DNA of 64,000 nt from Wohlfahrtiimonas larvae (GCF_039543665.1 NZ_BAABKE010000005.1:226331-290330); one strand, 5' to 3'; shown: positions 16,737 to 26,827, counted from the stretch's first letter. The notes: a model not told the origin generated them from the letters alone. Translations and numbers: made by a program.

Positions 16737-18860
16737 ATGAGAGCAATCTTTAGAGTTTTGTTAAATTTTTTCTTTCAGGTAGAAACAAAGTTAGATCAGC
16801 AAGCATCCATCACGCATGGAGTGATTGTGTGTAATCATCAGTCATTCTTAGATGGCCTGTTGTTAGGTGTATTTTTGCCACAAAAGCCAGTGTTTGTCGT
16901 GAATACAGATATTGCTAATCGTTGGTACTTTAAACCTTTTTTAAAATTGATTGACCATGTGACAGTAGATCCTTTGCATCCTATGGCTATTAAAATGCTT
17001 ACTAAAGAAGTGACAAAAGGCCGCACAATTGTGATTTTTCCAGAAGGGCGCATTACTTTAACAGGTAGCTTTATGAAGATTTATGAAGGTGCCGCTTTTG
17101 TCGCTCATAAGGCAAAAGTTCCTTTGATTCCTGTAATTTTGGAAGGTGCTGAATATACTTATTTCAGCAGATTGAAATGCTTAGTGAAGCAACGCTTATT
17201 TACTCCGATTAAAATTACGATGAGGGCACCATTAAATATTAACATTCCGAATGATTTATTTGGTAAGCAGCGTCGTCAATATTTAGCAAAATATACACAT
17301 GATTTGATGATGGATATGCGTGTCAATATTTTTGAACCAACATCTTTATTTGATTCAGTTTTATTGGCGAAGCAAAGATTTGGTGGTGATGCATATTGTA
17401 TTGAAGATATTCAACGTAAACCGGAAACTTATGATCAATTCATCACAAAAATTTTAGGTATCAGTAGAATTATTACACGTTTCACAACAGAAAACGAACG
17501 AGTGGGCGTATTGCTACCGAATGCGATTGGTTCAATGGCAACTGTTTTGGCATTGAATTTAACGAAACGTGTTTCGGCATTATTGAATTATACAGCGGGT
17601 GTGGATGGTATGGGTGCTGCGATTACAGCGGCTGAGGTTAAAACAATTATTACTTCTCGTATTTTCTTGGAAAAAGGCAAATTAAATTATTTAGTGGAAG
17701 CATTCCCTGAAATTAACTGGGTATATGCAGAAGATTTACGTAAGCAAATCACAAATGAAGATAAGTTATGGGTATTGAAAGCTAAGTTCATGCCTAAAAA
17801 ATATTTACCTAAACCTAACCCTGATGATGAGGCTGTTGTGTTGTTTACATCGGGTTCAGAAGGTAAGCCAAAAGGTGTTGTGCATACTAATCGTTCTTTA
17901 TTAACTAATGTAGAGCAATTATGTACAGTGGCAGATTTTACAACGAAAGATGTCTTTATGACGCCTTTACCAATATTTCATGCATTTGGTTTAACAGCCG
18001 GCGTTATTTTACCTTTGCGTGCAGGTTGTAAAACATTTTTATATCCATCCCCATTACATTATCGCGTGATTCCAGAGATTGTTTATGATATTCAGGCAAC
18101 TGTATTATTTGGTACATCAACGTTCTTACAAAATTATGCTAAATATGCCAATCCATATGACTTTGCAACACTTCGTTATACCGTTGCAGGTGCAGAGCGT
18201 TTATCAGAATCTGTGCGTGATCTTTGGATGGATAAGTTTGGCATTCGAATTTTGGAAGGTTATGGTGCAACAGAATGTTCACCGGTTGTTTCTATCAATG
18301 TGCCAATGAGTTATCGTGAGCATAGTATCGGTCGCATTTTACCTGGAATGGATTATGAATTAGAAATAATTGAGGGGATTACAGAGGGCGGTAAATTAAT
18401 AGTGAAAGGTAACAATGTGATGAAAGGTTATTTATTCTATGATCGCCCAGGGCAATTGGTACCTTCAGAATACAGTGGTGAAAATGGTTGGTACGATACT
18501 GGTGATGTCGTAGCGATTGATCAAGATGGTTATATGGCAATTAAAGGACGCGTGAAACGCTTTGCAAAAATTGCAGGTGAAATGGTGACATTGGAAACCA
18601 CAGAACGTCTATTCAAAGCAGTTTATCCTGAACATGATCATGCGGCGGTTGTTCGTAAAGATGACAGTAAGGGTGAAGCAATTGTCTTGTTCACAACTCA
18701 AAAAGAGAGCGTGCGTAGCGATATTTCTGCCATGGCAAAGTCATTGGGTATGCCAGAATTAGCGGTGGCAAGAGATGTAAGGGTTTTATCAGAAATTCCA
18801 TTGTTAGGATCGGGTAAAATTGACTATGTGACTTTAACTAAAATGGCACAGGAAATGTAA
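16737..18860 (+). CDS. aas: Bifunctional acyl-ACP synthetase / 2-acyl-glycerophosphoethanolamine acyltransferase
   Basis: This 707-residue fusion has an N-terminal PlsC-type acyltransferase domain with NHQSFLD (Asn33-His34 to Asp39) and FPEGRIT (101-107). A C-terminal adenylate-forming acyl-ACP synthetase domain follows, with an LFTSGSEGKPKG P-loop near residue 370, a YGATE motif near 508 and a TGD motif near 586. Aas re-acylates lysophosphatidylethanolamine at the inner membrane, recycling lipids left after lipoprotein acylation. Length and motif order match E. coli Aas (719). The next gene, three bases away, is the matching transporter lplT; in E. coli the order is reversed (lplT-aas). Confidence 0.94.
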   Translation: MRAIFRVLLNFFFQVETKLDQQASITHGVIVCNHQSFLDGLLLGVFLPQKPVFVVNTDIANRWYFKPFLKLIDHVTVDPLHPMAIKMLTKEVTKGRTIVIFPEGRITLTGSFMKIYEGAAFVAHKAKVPLIPVILEGAEYTYFSRLKCLVKQRLFTPIKITMRAPLNINIPNDLFGKQRRQYLAKYTHDLMMDMRVNIFEPTSLFDSVLLAKQRFGGDAYCIEDIQRKPETYDQFITKILGISRIITRFTTENERVGVLLPNAIGSMATVLALNLTKRVSALLNYTAGVDGMGAAITAAEVKTIITSRIFLEKGKLNYLVEAFPEINWVYAEDLRKQITNEDKLWVLKAKFMPKKYLPKPNPDDEAVVLFTSGSEGKPKGVVHTNRSLLTNVEQLCTVADFTTKDVFMTPLPIFHAFGLTAGVILPLRAGCKTFLYPSPLHYRVIPEIVYDIQATVLFGTSTFLQNYAKYANPYDFATLRYTVAGAERLSESVRDLWMDKFGIRILEGYGATECSPVVSINVPMSYREHSIGRILPGMDYELEIIEGITEGGKLIVKGNNVMKGYLFYDRPGQLVPSEYSGENGWYDTGDVVAIDQDGYMAIKGRVKRFAKIAGEMVTLETTERLFKAVYPEHDHAAVVRKDDSKGEAIVLFTTQKESVRSDISAMAKSLGMPELAVARDVRVLSEIPLLGSGKIDYVTLTKMAQEM

Positions 18861-18863
18861 TTC

Positions 18864-20069
18864 ATGAATAGAGAGCCATCAGATAAATTATTCAATAAAG
18901 GTGTGATCAGTGTTGTTAATGCGCAGTTCTTCTCAGCATTAGCTGATAACGCACTCTTCTTCGCTTTATTGGAACTTTTAGATAAATTAGGTGCATTGAA
19001 AGAAAGTACCTATTTATTGCAAGCATGCTTTTTAATTTCATACATTTTATTGGCGCCAGTTGTGGGGTTATTTGCTGATAATCAACCTAAATCGCGTGTA
19101 TTAATGATCGGTAATGGTATGAAATTATTAGGTGTTGCATTATTGTTTATTGGTGCAAGCCCATTCATATGTTATGCCATTGTGGGGATTGGTGCGGCTG
19201 TTTATTCACCAGCTAAATTTGGTATTTTAGGTGAATTAGTGACGACGCGTTTATTGGTTAAAGTCAATGGGATGGTCGAAGGCTCTACAATTTTTGCTAT
19301 TTTATTAGGTGCGTATTTAGGCGGATTATTGGCAGAAAACAATGTTGTGATGGCATTTTTATTCACGGGTGTTATGTATGCTGTTGCTGTAATTTTCAAT
19401 CTTTTTATTCCTAAAATACCGGCAATTCGTAAAGATAACTTCGCGCCTAAAGCACTATTGAAAAGTTTTGGTAGTATTTTGGTTAAATTAGCATGTGATC
19501 GACAGGCTCGCTTTGCTATTTTGGGTACAAGCTTATTTTGGGGAGCAGCGGCAACATTGCGCCTATTACTGAATGATTGGGTGCGCGTTGTCTTAGATGG
19601 TGGAACAGAAATGGTTGCAATGTTGAGCGCGATTGTCAGCATAGGTATTGTATTCGGTGCATTGATCGCATCATTGTTTATCACTATCAAAAATCTCAAA
19701 TTATGCTTATGGGCCGGTTTGGCCATGGGACTTATTGCAATGATTTTTTCATTCCAGACTAATATTTATAGCGTTTATTGTTTTTTAATTTTAATAGGTG
19801 CTTGTGGCGGTATTTTTGTCATCCCAATGAATGCATTGTTGCAAGAGCGTGGCAAGTTATTTGACAGTGCAGGAACAGCGGTTGCTGTACAGAATTTTTC
19901 TGAAAATCTAGTCATGATTGTTATGATGCTAATCTTTGGTGTATTAGCCTATTATGAGGTTTCTATTATTATTTTGATGATCTGTTTTGGTGGTTTTTTC
20001 TGTCTTGGGGTTTTAGGACTTTTTTATCATATTGGTAAACGAAACGTATTAGATACAGCACAAGATTAA
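18864..20069 (+). CDS. lplT: Lysophospholipid transporter LplT
   Basis: This 401-residue major-facilitator-type protein has about 12 helices. The N-terminus contains the VNAQFFSALADNALFFALL segment typical of LplT. LplT flips lysophospholipids (2-acyl-GPE, lyso-cardiolipin) across the inner membrane to Aas. It begins three bases after the aas stop, so the pair is an operon and function follows from context and sequence together. Normal length (E. coli 397). Confidence 0.92.
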   Translation: MNREPSDKLFNKGVISVVNAQFFSALADNALFFALLELLDKLGALKESTYLLQACFLISYILLAPVVGLFADNQPKSRVLMIGNGMKLLGVALLFIGASPFICYAIVGIGAAVYSPAKFGILGELVTTRLLVKVNGMVEGSTIFAILLGAYLGGLLAENNVVMAFLFTGVMYAVAVIFNLFIPKIPAIRKDNFAPKALLKSFGSILVKLACDRQARFAILGTSLFWGAAATLRLLLNDWVRVVLDGGTEMVAMLSAIVSIGIVFGALIASLFITIKNLKLCLWAGLAMGLIAMIFSFQTNIYSVYCFLILIGACGGIFVIPMNALLQERGKLFDSAGTAVAVQNFSENLVMIVMMLIFGVLAYYEVSIIILMICFGGFFCLGVLGLFYHIGKRNVLDTAQD

Positions 20070-20117
20070 AAACTATTGTATTCTAAAGCTTAATGATTGA
20101 ATCTATCGGATATCGCC

Positions 20118-22457
20118 ATGAAAAAATTAATTAAAGTTTTTGTTTATTTGATTCTCACGGTTGTTGTCATTATTGCTTTAGCAATTGGTGGGATTGTGAT
20201 GTTCATTAACCCTAATCAATTCAAGCCGCAAATTACTGAGTTGGTGCAGAAAAATGCCAATGTTATTTTAACAATAGAGGGTGATATTGAATGGACTTTT
20301 TATCCGTGGTTAGGTTTAAAAGTACAAAATATTTCTGTAGCAAGCCCTAATACTCCGACTGTGCCCTTGGCGGATATTAAACTTGCTCAGGCGTCGATTT
20401 TACTTAAAAGCTTGTTTAATCGAGAACTCAACATTAATGATGTTGTTTTAGATGGCTTATCTGTGACACTACTTAAGGATGCTAATGGGAATAGCAATTG
20501 GGTATTGCCTGAAAACAGTCAAGAGGTAATAAATCAGGTTGAATCACAAGATGATCAATCAACAAGCGCTTCATCTAAAAAAGCACCAAGTTTATATGTG
20601 AAAAGTATTAATGTTAAAGATGCAAATTTTGTTTACAAAGATGCAGTACAAAATCAGGCATTGGCATTGAAAAATTTAAATATCACAACAGGTGAGGTGA
20701 TGTTGAATCAGCCAATATCAGTATCACTGAATAGTAGTTATTTGCTGTTTAACCCAAAAGTGGAAGGTAATATAGATTTCTCTTCAGTTGTTAACTTCAA
20801 TGTCGAGCAAAAACATTTACAGTTGCGTGATTTAAAACTCAAGAATAATATCAAAATGGATGATGTTCAGTTGTTAACAGAGTTATCCACAGTTTTAGAT
20901 CTGGATCTGAAGACTCAATTACTACAACTTTCTAATTTATCACTTCAAAACCAAGGTGAAATTCAGGATTTTGCCATCAATAATTTGCAAGTCAAAGGTA
21001 TCGTTAAGGCTGATTTAACAAAAGAGTTAGTCAATATTGATCAACTAGAACTATCGATGGGGGATCTAGCATTGATGGGCAATGTGATGGCTGAAAAATA
21101 TTCGGGCGATCAATTGAGTTTTGTGAGTAATATTGCAACCAATACTTTTAATTTAAAAGCTTTGTTGAATCAATTGAAGATCGAATTACCACAATTTGAA
21201 TCAAAAACTGCATTGCAAAAAGCATCAGTCAAATTATCTGTGAAAGGTAATTTGCAAAATATTGATGTGAACCCAATTGAGATTGCGTTTGATGATACTA
21301 AAGTTAATGGTTCAGGTGCTATTGTTTTAGGTAAAGTGCCAACGATCGCCATTGCATTAAAAGGTGATCGCTTAGTTGTGAATCACTATTTGCCACCTAA
21401 AAAACAGGGAGTTAGTTCAAACCAGAAAACGGCACAAGCACATCCTAAGACAAAAGCACCAACGAATCCTGAGGTGATTCCTACATTGCCTAAAGATATT
21501 AATATTATTGCAGATATTCAATGGGAGCAATTGACACTCGATCAGTTGCAACTTGCTAATAACAGAGTCAAAGGATCGTTGAAAAATGGTGATGCTGTGT
21601 TAGATCAATTGTCTACTAATATATATGGTGGCAGTTTATCTTTTAGTGGGGCACTGAAAGGGCAGAAAACACCAAAATTAAACTTCAACGGTAAAATTCA
21701 GAAAATTAATTTAACTCAAGTACTGCCTCAAATTTCCTTAAAAGATTATATTAATAATGAGTTTATATTATCTCGTTTAAATCAAAACCATAAAAATATT
21801 AATATTGAAGGTATGTTGAATGCCCAATTTAGTTTGACAACTTCGGGGCGTTTACAGAATCAAGTGATCGCGAACTTGAATGGCGATGCTAACTTTGATT
21901 TAGCGCAAGGCCGCGTAAATAATTTGAATTATGAGAAGTTAATGTGCCAAGGTATTGCTTTGTTGAATCAGAAAAATTTGACAGGTACATTTAATAGGAC
22001 TTACACAGATTTCCAAAAGCTTTCGGGTAAAATCATCATCAGAAATGGTGTTGTGACTAATGATCCTTTCCAAATGTTAGTACCAGGATTGGCTGTTAAT
22101 GGTAAAGGTGATATTAATTTGAATCGAATGACGATTAATTATGGCTTAAATGCAGTGTTAACAGGTGATCATTCTATTAATTCAGATCCTGCTTGTCAGA
22201 TTAATGAGCGTTTTCAAGGTATCCCAATTCCTTTAATTTGTGAAGGATCTTTAGAAAAGACTGATGGATTATGTCGTTTAGATTCTGATCAATTGGGTAA
22301 AGTCATTGCAAATTTAGCAACCAATGCCGTCAAAGAGAAAGCACAAAAAGAGCTGGATAAACAGAAGGAAAAGATTCAAGATAAGTTGGATGGTGAAATT
22401 GAAAAACAGCTGAAGAAAAATCCAGCAGTAAAAGGGTTGTTGAAGAATTTATTATAG
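20118..22457 (+). CDS. AsmA family protein
   Basis: This 779-residue protein has an N-terminal membrane anchor (about 1-30) followed by a long periplasmic domain. AsmA-type N-terminal features are visible (GDIEWTFYPWLGLKVQNISV, about residues 53-72), and the family's C-terminal domain follows. A helical, lysine-rich tail (about 735-775) ends it. AsmA-family proteins are thought to bridge the envelope and help phospholipid transport to the outer membrane. I chose the ATG at 20118; an in-frame TTG seven codons earlier has no better ribosome site. It may be cotranscribed with the next gene eight bases downstream. Length exceeds E. coli AsmA (617). Confidence 0.8.
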   Translation: MKKLIKVFVYLILTVVVIIALAIGGIVMFINPNQFKPQITELVQKNANVILTIEGDIEWTFYPWLGLKVQNISVASPNTPTVPLADIKLAQASILLKSLFNRELNINDVVLDGLSVTLLKDANGNSNWVLPENSQEVINQVESQDDQSTSASSKKAPSLYVKSINVKDANFVYKDAVQNQALALKNLNITTGEVMLNQPISVSLNSSYLLFNPKVEGNIDFSSVVNFNVEQKHLQLRDLKLKNNIKMDDVQLLTELSTVLDLDLKTQLLQLSNLSLQNQGEIQDFAINNLQVKGIVKADLTKELVNIDQLELSMGDLALMGNVMAEKYSGDQLSFVSNIATNTFNLKALLNQLKIELPQFESKTALQKASVKLSVKGNLQNIDVNPIEIAFDDTKVNGSGAIVLGKVPTIAIALKGDRLVVNHYLPPKKQGVSSNQKTAQAHPKTKAPTNPEVIPTLPKDINIIADIQWEQLTLDQLQLANNRVKGSLKNGDAVLDQLSTNIYGGSLSFSGALKGQKTPKLNFNGKIQKINLTQVLPQISLKDYINNEFILSRLNQNHKNINIEGMLNAQFSLTTSGRLQNQVIANLNGDANFDLAQGRVNNLNYEKLMCQGIALLNQKNLTGTFNRTYTDFQKLSGKIIIRNGVVTNDPFQMLVPGLAVNGKGDINLNRMTINYGLNAVLTGDHSINSDPACQINERFQGIPIPLICEGSLEKTDGLCRLDSDQLGKVIANLATNAVKEKAQKELDKQKEKIQDKLDGEIEKQLKKNPAVKGLLKNLL

Positions 22458-22465
22458 TAACTGGA

Positions 22466-23050
22466 ATGCGTAAATTTTTACTTGTGGTTTTTGTGGCATT
22501 TTCATCGCCTTTTACTTATAGCGTTACGATTGACTTAATGCAAGAGTATTATGATGTTGTACCCTTAGACGTCGACAATATTCGCATCTCAATGATGCAT
22601 GCATCACATTTAAGTGATGTTTCAAATGCTCATCATACTATTGGTAATTATATAGCATCTACAACGGTTGATAGGATGGTTTTAGTTCATGAACAAGGAC
22701 AATGTCATGCATCTGTTTTTGAGATGAAATTGAATGGGACAATGACATTACCTCGTTTAGCAATGGGAAATTACCCTTTAAAACTTCGTCAAGCTTTTGA
22801 AGATGAATTGAATATGCTTGAACAGCATGAAAAAACGCATGAAAGGATATGGCAGACAGCTTTAGAGGCATTTGAGAATGATATTCAGCAATTGATTGTG
22901 CCGGACAATCAAAATTGTGATCAGTTCATTAATGAGATTAATCAAAAAATGATTAAAGTATTGGATGATATTGGGTTAGAAAATCTAAAATTTGATTGTA
23001 TTTCCTATGGGAAACATCTCAATTTTACACAATGCAATGAGAATTATTGA
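22466..23050 (+). CDS. Secreted HExxH protein, DUF922-like
   Basis: This 194-residue protein has a signal peptide (1-19, cleavage near YSVT) and an HEKTH motif at 121-125 inside a helix, the HExxH zinc-peptidase signature. Cysteines at 80, 149 and later could form disulfides. The layout fits the DUF922 family of predicted secreted zinc-dependent proteases, which have no established substrate. It starts eight bases after the asmA-like gene and may be translationally linked to it. Peptidase activity is inferred only from the motif. Confidence 0.6.
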   Translation: MRKFLLVVFVAFSSPFTYSVTIDLMQEYYDVVPLDVDNIRISMMHASHLSDVSNAHHTIGNYIASTTVDRMVLVHEQGQCHASVFEMKLNGTMTLPRLAMGNYPLKLRQAFEDELNMLEQHEKTHERIWQTALEAFENDIQQLIVPDNQNCDQFINEINQKMIKVLDDIGLENLKFDCISYGKHLNFTQCNENY

Positions 23051-23145
23051 GAAATGATGATAGTAAATTTTAGGGTGTATTAGTTATTCAATATGACAAT
23101 TTTTTGGTAGAATAGAGAGATATGCCGAGATCATTAGAGGGTAAA

Positions 23146-23502
23146 ATGACAATAAAACAACAAAAAGGTTCATTTCTACTAGAGTTTTTAATTGCTTTGG
23201 GAATTTTTTCTATTGCAATTGTGGGTTTAGTAAAATTACAAAATCGAGCAACAGCCGATTTAAGTGATTTAGGTTCAGATATGGCCATTCCTATTTTAAT
23301 TGATGATTTTACAGCGCGTATTAATATTGCTCCTAATAATGTTATTGATAATCGTTCTTGGAATGAATTAAAAGTAACTGCAAATGTTATGATGAAAGAT
23401 ATTGAAAAAGGTGAGGATAAAAATACAATTAGGATTATTGATATGATTGACCCATCGAAAAAAAATGATTACACGGTAGTAATTGATCTGAATGGCATTT
23501 AA
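23146..23502 (+). CDS. pilV: Type IV minor pilin, PilV-like
   Basis: This 118-residue prepilin has a short basic leader, a PilD-type cleavage site between Gly8 and Ser9 (QQKG/SFLLEF), Glu at mature position 5 and a hydrophobic N-terminal helix (FLIALGIFSIAIVGLV). These features support a type IV pilus minor pilin of the PilV class. An in-frame ATG eight codons earlier (23122) would give an unusually long leader; the start at 23146 has GAGGG just upstream. It is followed by a PilX-like gene. No other pilus genes are in the window, and the protein is shorter than typical PilV. Confidence 0.7.
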   Translation: MTIKQQKGSFLLEFLIALGIFSIAIVGLVKLQNRATADLSDLGSDMAIPILIDDFTARINIAPNNVIDNRSWNELKVTANVMMKDIEKGEDKNTIRIIDMIDPSKKNDYTVVIDLNGI

Positions 23503-23524
23503 TTTTAAAATTAAATAAAGAACT

Positions 23525-24190
23525 ATGACAATGAAATTATTAAAAAAATTTGAAGACGGTTTTATCTTATTTATTACGCTGATGATGTTAATCGTTTTTG
23601 CTATTTTAGGTATCGGATTGTATCAGCAAACGGCCTCATCAACTGTGAGTGTTCAATACGTGACATTTAAACAAGAAGCTGAAGATTTAGCCATGTTAGC
23701 ATTGAATAAATTAGAAGCTAATTTGAATAATCCGGCTCAATATAAGCAAAGAAGCGTTTGTACATCTGTGCTTAATGACCAAGGTGAATCTGTATTGGTT
23801 AATAAAGAAGATTTATGTGATCCAATTTCCGATAAGACAATTAATGATGCTTTAACTGAATTGAGAGAAACAGGTGGTTTGAGAGGTGGGACTGAAAATA
23901 AACCTGGTTGGGAGAATCTGATTGATGATGATTTTAAAGGTGCTTTTTCAGGGGATGGTAATGTGTTTTTTATAACACAACAATTAGGTCAGGATAAAGA
24001 ATGTAAAAGTAGAAACTGTTATTTGCTATATAGAATTACCATTATTGCACAGGTTTTAGATGCATATAGTGTAATTAGCGCAATTTCAGCAGTGCCTGCA
24101 AATGGGCAGGGGCCAAATCCACCTGAGGTAACAACTCTGCCTCCAACAACACCAGCAATATGGCCTATACCAACTATAACAGATTTTTAA
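23525..24190 (+). CDS. pilX: Type IV minor pilin, PilX-like
   Basis: This 221-residue protein has a prepilin-like start: a basic leader, then FEDG/FILFITLMMLIVFAIL. Cleavage after Gly12 would leave Ile, not Glu, at mature position 5, as in some PilX/PilK-type pilins. The globular part has four cysteines (a CKSRNC pair near 159-164) and ends in an unusual proline/threonine-rich tail (about 197-218). It lies 22 bp after pilV and is probably cotranscribed. PilX-type pilins sit at the pilus tip with PilY1 and affect aggregation and adhesion, but no pilY1 is seen here. Confidence 0.6.
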   Translation: MTMKLLKKFEDGFILFITLMMLIVFAILGIGLYQQTASSTVSVQYVTFKQEAEDLAMLALNKLEANLNNPAQYKQRSVCTSVLNDQGESVLVNKEDLCDPISDKTINDALTELRETGGLRGGTENKPGWENLIDDDFKGAFSGDGNVFFITQQLGQDKECKSRNCYLLYRITIIAQVLDAYSVISAISAVPANGQGPNPPEVTTLPPTTPAIWPIPTITDF

Positions 24191-24224
24191 TTATTACATT
24201 TCGAATTATACCTTTGTTTTAAAT

Positions 24225-24271
24225 GAAAAAAAACCAATAGGCTTATTAATAAATACTTATTTGGGTTTTTA
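24225..24271. terminator. Possible bidirectional terminator between pilX and a glycosyltransferase
   Basis: An A-rich arm (around AAAAACCAATA) can pair imperfectly with a T-rich arm (around TATTTGGGTTTTT) between two convergent genes. The stem has bulges, so this is weak evidence. Confidence 0.4.
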
Positions 24272-24309
24272 TAAATTTAAGCAAATATTAATCTTTTGTA
24301 ATATGAAAA

Positions 24310-25260
24310 TTATGGAGTATTAGGGCCCATCGTAATAGTTTGTATTAAATAATTAGGGCGCTTTTTGACTTCAATATGTATTTTATCGATATATTCACCC
24401 ACAATGCCAATGGCTAATAATTGTATGCCACCAATGAAAAGGATTAAGCAAATGATGGTTGGGTAGCCAGGGATCGGATTACCAAAAAATAAAGTCGTAC
24501 AAATGATATATATCATATATAAAAGTGATAACAGTGCAGTAAAAATACCGATCGCGGATGCGATGCGTAGAGGAATGATGGAATATGACAATATGCCATT
24601 GAAAGCTAAAGAGAATAAGTTGGGCCACCGCCATTTACTTGTGCCAGCAAATCTAGGTTGTGCAGTATAAGGAATCGCCTTTTTACGATAACCAATCCAC
24701 GTGAACATACCTGTAGTATATCTTTGGGTTTCAGTCATTTTTTGTAAAGCAGTAATGCATACACGATCAAGTAAACGAAAATCCCCTGATCCTTGTAAAA
24801 CGGTGTGTTTGGAGATTTTATTCAGAACCTTATAGTAGATGCGAGATGTATATATTCTGACGAATGATTCTTGTTGGCGGGCAATTCTTTGACCATAGAC
24901 ATCATGGTATCCTTGTTCCCATTCAGCTATCATCTGAGGAATTAGTTCAGGTGGGTGTTGTAGATCTGCATCCATAATGATAATGGCATCGCCTTCTGCA
25001 TGATCAAAGGCAGCAGTTAAGGCGATATCCTTGCCAAAGTTTCTAGAAAAATCTATGTATTGCACACGATTGTCGGATGATTGCAATGTGTGAATAATTT
25101 CGAGCGATGAGTCTGTGCTACCATCGTTGATGAATAATAGTTTGAATTGATAACTTTCTTGTAAAGGTGCGATAATAGTCAAAATCTCAGTATAGAGTCT
25201 TGTGATATTATCTTCTTCATTGTAAATGGGAAAGCAAAGTGTAATCAGTTTCATAAACAC
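24310..25260 (-). CDS. Glycosyltransferase family 2, bactoprenol glucosyltransferase (GtrB-like)
   Basis: This 316-residue GT2 enzyme has Asp46 in NDGSTD, the DAD metal motif at 97-99 followed by LQHPPE, a QRYTTGMF segment, and two C-terminal membrane helices (about 228-260 and 265-298). That is the DPM1/GtrB arrangement, which loads glucose or a similar sugar from a nucleotide onto undecaprenyl phosphate at the inner membrane. It is divergent from a GtrII-like membrane glucosyltransferase, the expected partner that moves the sugar to LPS or another glycan. No GtrA flippase gene is seen. An alternative start lies two codons downstream (MKLITL). Confidence 0.82.
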   Translation of the reverse strand: MFMKLITLCFPIYNEEDNITRLYTEILTIIAPLQESYQFKLLFINDGSTDSSLEIIHTLQSSDNRVQYIDFSRNFGKDIALTAAFDHAEGDAIIIMDADLQHPPELIPQMIAEWEQGYHDVYGQRIARQQESFVRIYTSRIYYKVLNKISKHTVLQGSGDFRLLDRVCITALQKMTETQRYTTGMFTWIGYRKKAIPYTAQPRFAGTSKWRWPNLFSLAFNGILSYSIIPLRIASAIGIFTALLSLLYMIYIICTTLFFGNPIPGYPTIICLILFIGGIQLLAIGIVGEYIDKIHIEVKKRPNYLIQTITMGPNTP

Positions 25261-25313
25261 CTCACAGTGTGAATATAAAGATAAATAACAGTTAAAGAAA
25301 AGGTAAAAAGAGA

Positions 25314-26810
25314 GTGAGTCATATAGAACGTATTATTAAGCAAAATTTTATTTATTTTGTGATAGCAGCATTATTCATCACTTTATGCTATTTGTCACTA
25401 TTGCGATTGGATGATTTTTATTTTGCGGATGACCATTATCGCAAAAATTATGGCACAACAGGTTATACAGTTTTTTCTCGATACACAGCTGAATTATTGT
25501 CAGTTATTTTTACAATACCAGAATGGCATGCCTATGATTATACTCCGCTAGAGCAGGTTTTAGCGATTTTTGTGATGGCGTTTTCAGGTTTGATTTTAAA
25601 TAGTTTATTTATTGAAAAAATTACTGTTTTTAGTGCAATTATTTCTGCATTCGTTGGGATGTCCCCCTTCTTTTATGGGAATCTTCTATTCTCTTATGGC
25701 TCATTTTCAATGAGCGTTTCTGTCTTGTTCTCGATTTTCCCATTTTTATTTTATAGATCTCATAGGGTATTTTTCATAATTTCTATTATTGGTGTTTTGG
25801 GTACTTTAACAACCTATCAGTCTGCAAGTGGCGTTTATTGGGTTGTTGTGATTATGCTTACAGCTAAGAACTATTTTTATGATCAAATCAATATTAAAAG
25901 ATGTGTTAAATTATTTTGTATTGCGACTTTAGCTTATATCATTGCAGTGGCAATTTTCCGATTTTGCATTTATACCCCTAGGTTTTCTCATATATCCAAT
26001 GAGGCCTTAGCATTGCCTGAATTGTTCAATGGTGTCATTAGAAATATTAAAAAATATTTAGTATTTATCTATTCATTTGTAGCTAAAGGCTATATCGGTT
26101 TATATATTATTTTTTTATTGTTAGTTTTCTCTTTGAACGTTTTGCGATGCCAAGAGAATCAATTTAAAGTAATTTCAATGATTTGTTTATTGATTATTAT
26201 ACCGATAGTTTTAATAGCTTCTATCGGTATTCCTATATTTTTATCAGAATTTCCCATCGCTGACCGTTATATGTTGGGGTTCAATGTATTAATTACGATT
26301 TGTGCTTTGGTTGGTTTTTTGAATAGCGGGATTATTTATCGAATATTTTATCTGTTATTCGCGATGCAACTAATTGCATACGGCAATATTCAAGGAAATA
26401 TCATCGGTGAGCAATGGTCATATGAAAAATTTCGTTTATCCATGGCTTTGAGTGATTTATCGCCACTGATTGGTGATGAATATGCGTTATCATTTGGTGG
26501 TAATCCTGTTTTTAGAGCTTCTTTCAATGTGAATGCTAAAAATAATTCATTCATATATGGACGACATAAAAATATAATATCTTTGCTAGGGTATCCTGGT
26601 TATTGGCAGCTCATAGTTGGACGTTATATCCCGATTAGGAAGGGCAATGTTCAATGTGATAGTGATAAAGGGAAAGTGATATTTTCGTCTGTTTATCATA
26701 ATATTTATCAGAAAAATCGTTGTTTTTCAGTGATTTATAAAACTGTGGGGATTAAGCAATCTAGTGTGGATTCCACATCACAAGCTTCAGTGTCTATTAT
26801 GAGTCAATAA
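25314..26810 (+). CDS. Membrane glucosyltransferase, GtrII-like
   Basis: This 498-residue integral membrane protein has about 10-11 helices and a GTG start. The periplasmic-loop segment DDFYFADDHYRKNYG (about 28-42) has the paired acidic residues of GT-C fold enzymes that take sugar from a polyprenyl carrier. The overall look fits the GtrII family (O-antigen glucosyltransferases), which modify surface polysaccharide. Such Gtr proteins diverge widely, so substrate and linkage are unknown. It is divergent from the GtrB-like gene and followed by a methyltransferase 17 bp on. Confidence 0.65.
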   Translation: MSHIERIIKQNFIYFVIAALFITLCYLSLLRLDDFYFADDHYRKNYGTTGYTVFSRYTAELLSVIFTIPEWHAYDYTPLEQVLAIFVMAFSGLILNSLFIEKITVFSAIISAFVGMSPFFYGNLLFSYGSFSMSVSVLFSIFPFLFYRSHRVFFIISIIGVLGTLTTYQSASGVYWVVVIMLTAKNYFYDQINIKRCVKLFCIATLAYIIAVAIFRFCIYTPRFSHISNEALALPELFNGVIRNIKKYLVFIYSFVAKGYIGLYIIFLLLVFSLNVLRCQENQFKVISMICLLIIIPIVLIASIGIPIFLSEFPIADRYMLGFNVLITICALVGFLNSGIIYRIFYLLFAMQLIAYGNIQGNIIGEQWSYEKFRLSMALSDLSPLIGDEYALSFGGNPVFRASFNVNAKNNSFIYGRHKNIISLLGYPGYWQLIVGRYIPIRKGNVQCDSDKGKVIFSSVYHNIYQKNRCFSVIYKTVGIKQSSVDSTSQASVSIMSQ

Positions 26811-26827
26811 GTGTTGGAGGTTTTTTG

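Noticed and set aside
19202..19726. 174-codon minus-strand frame inside lplT
   Set aside because: Opposite-strand shadow of a well-supported transporter gene.
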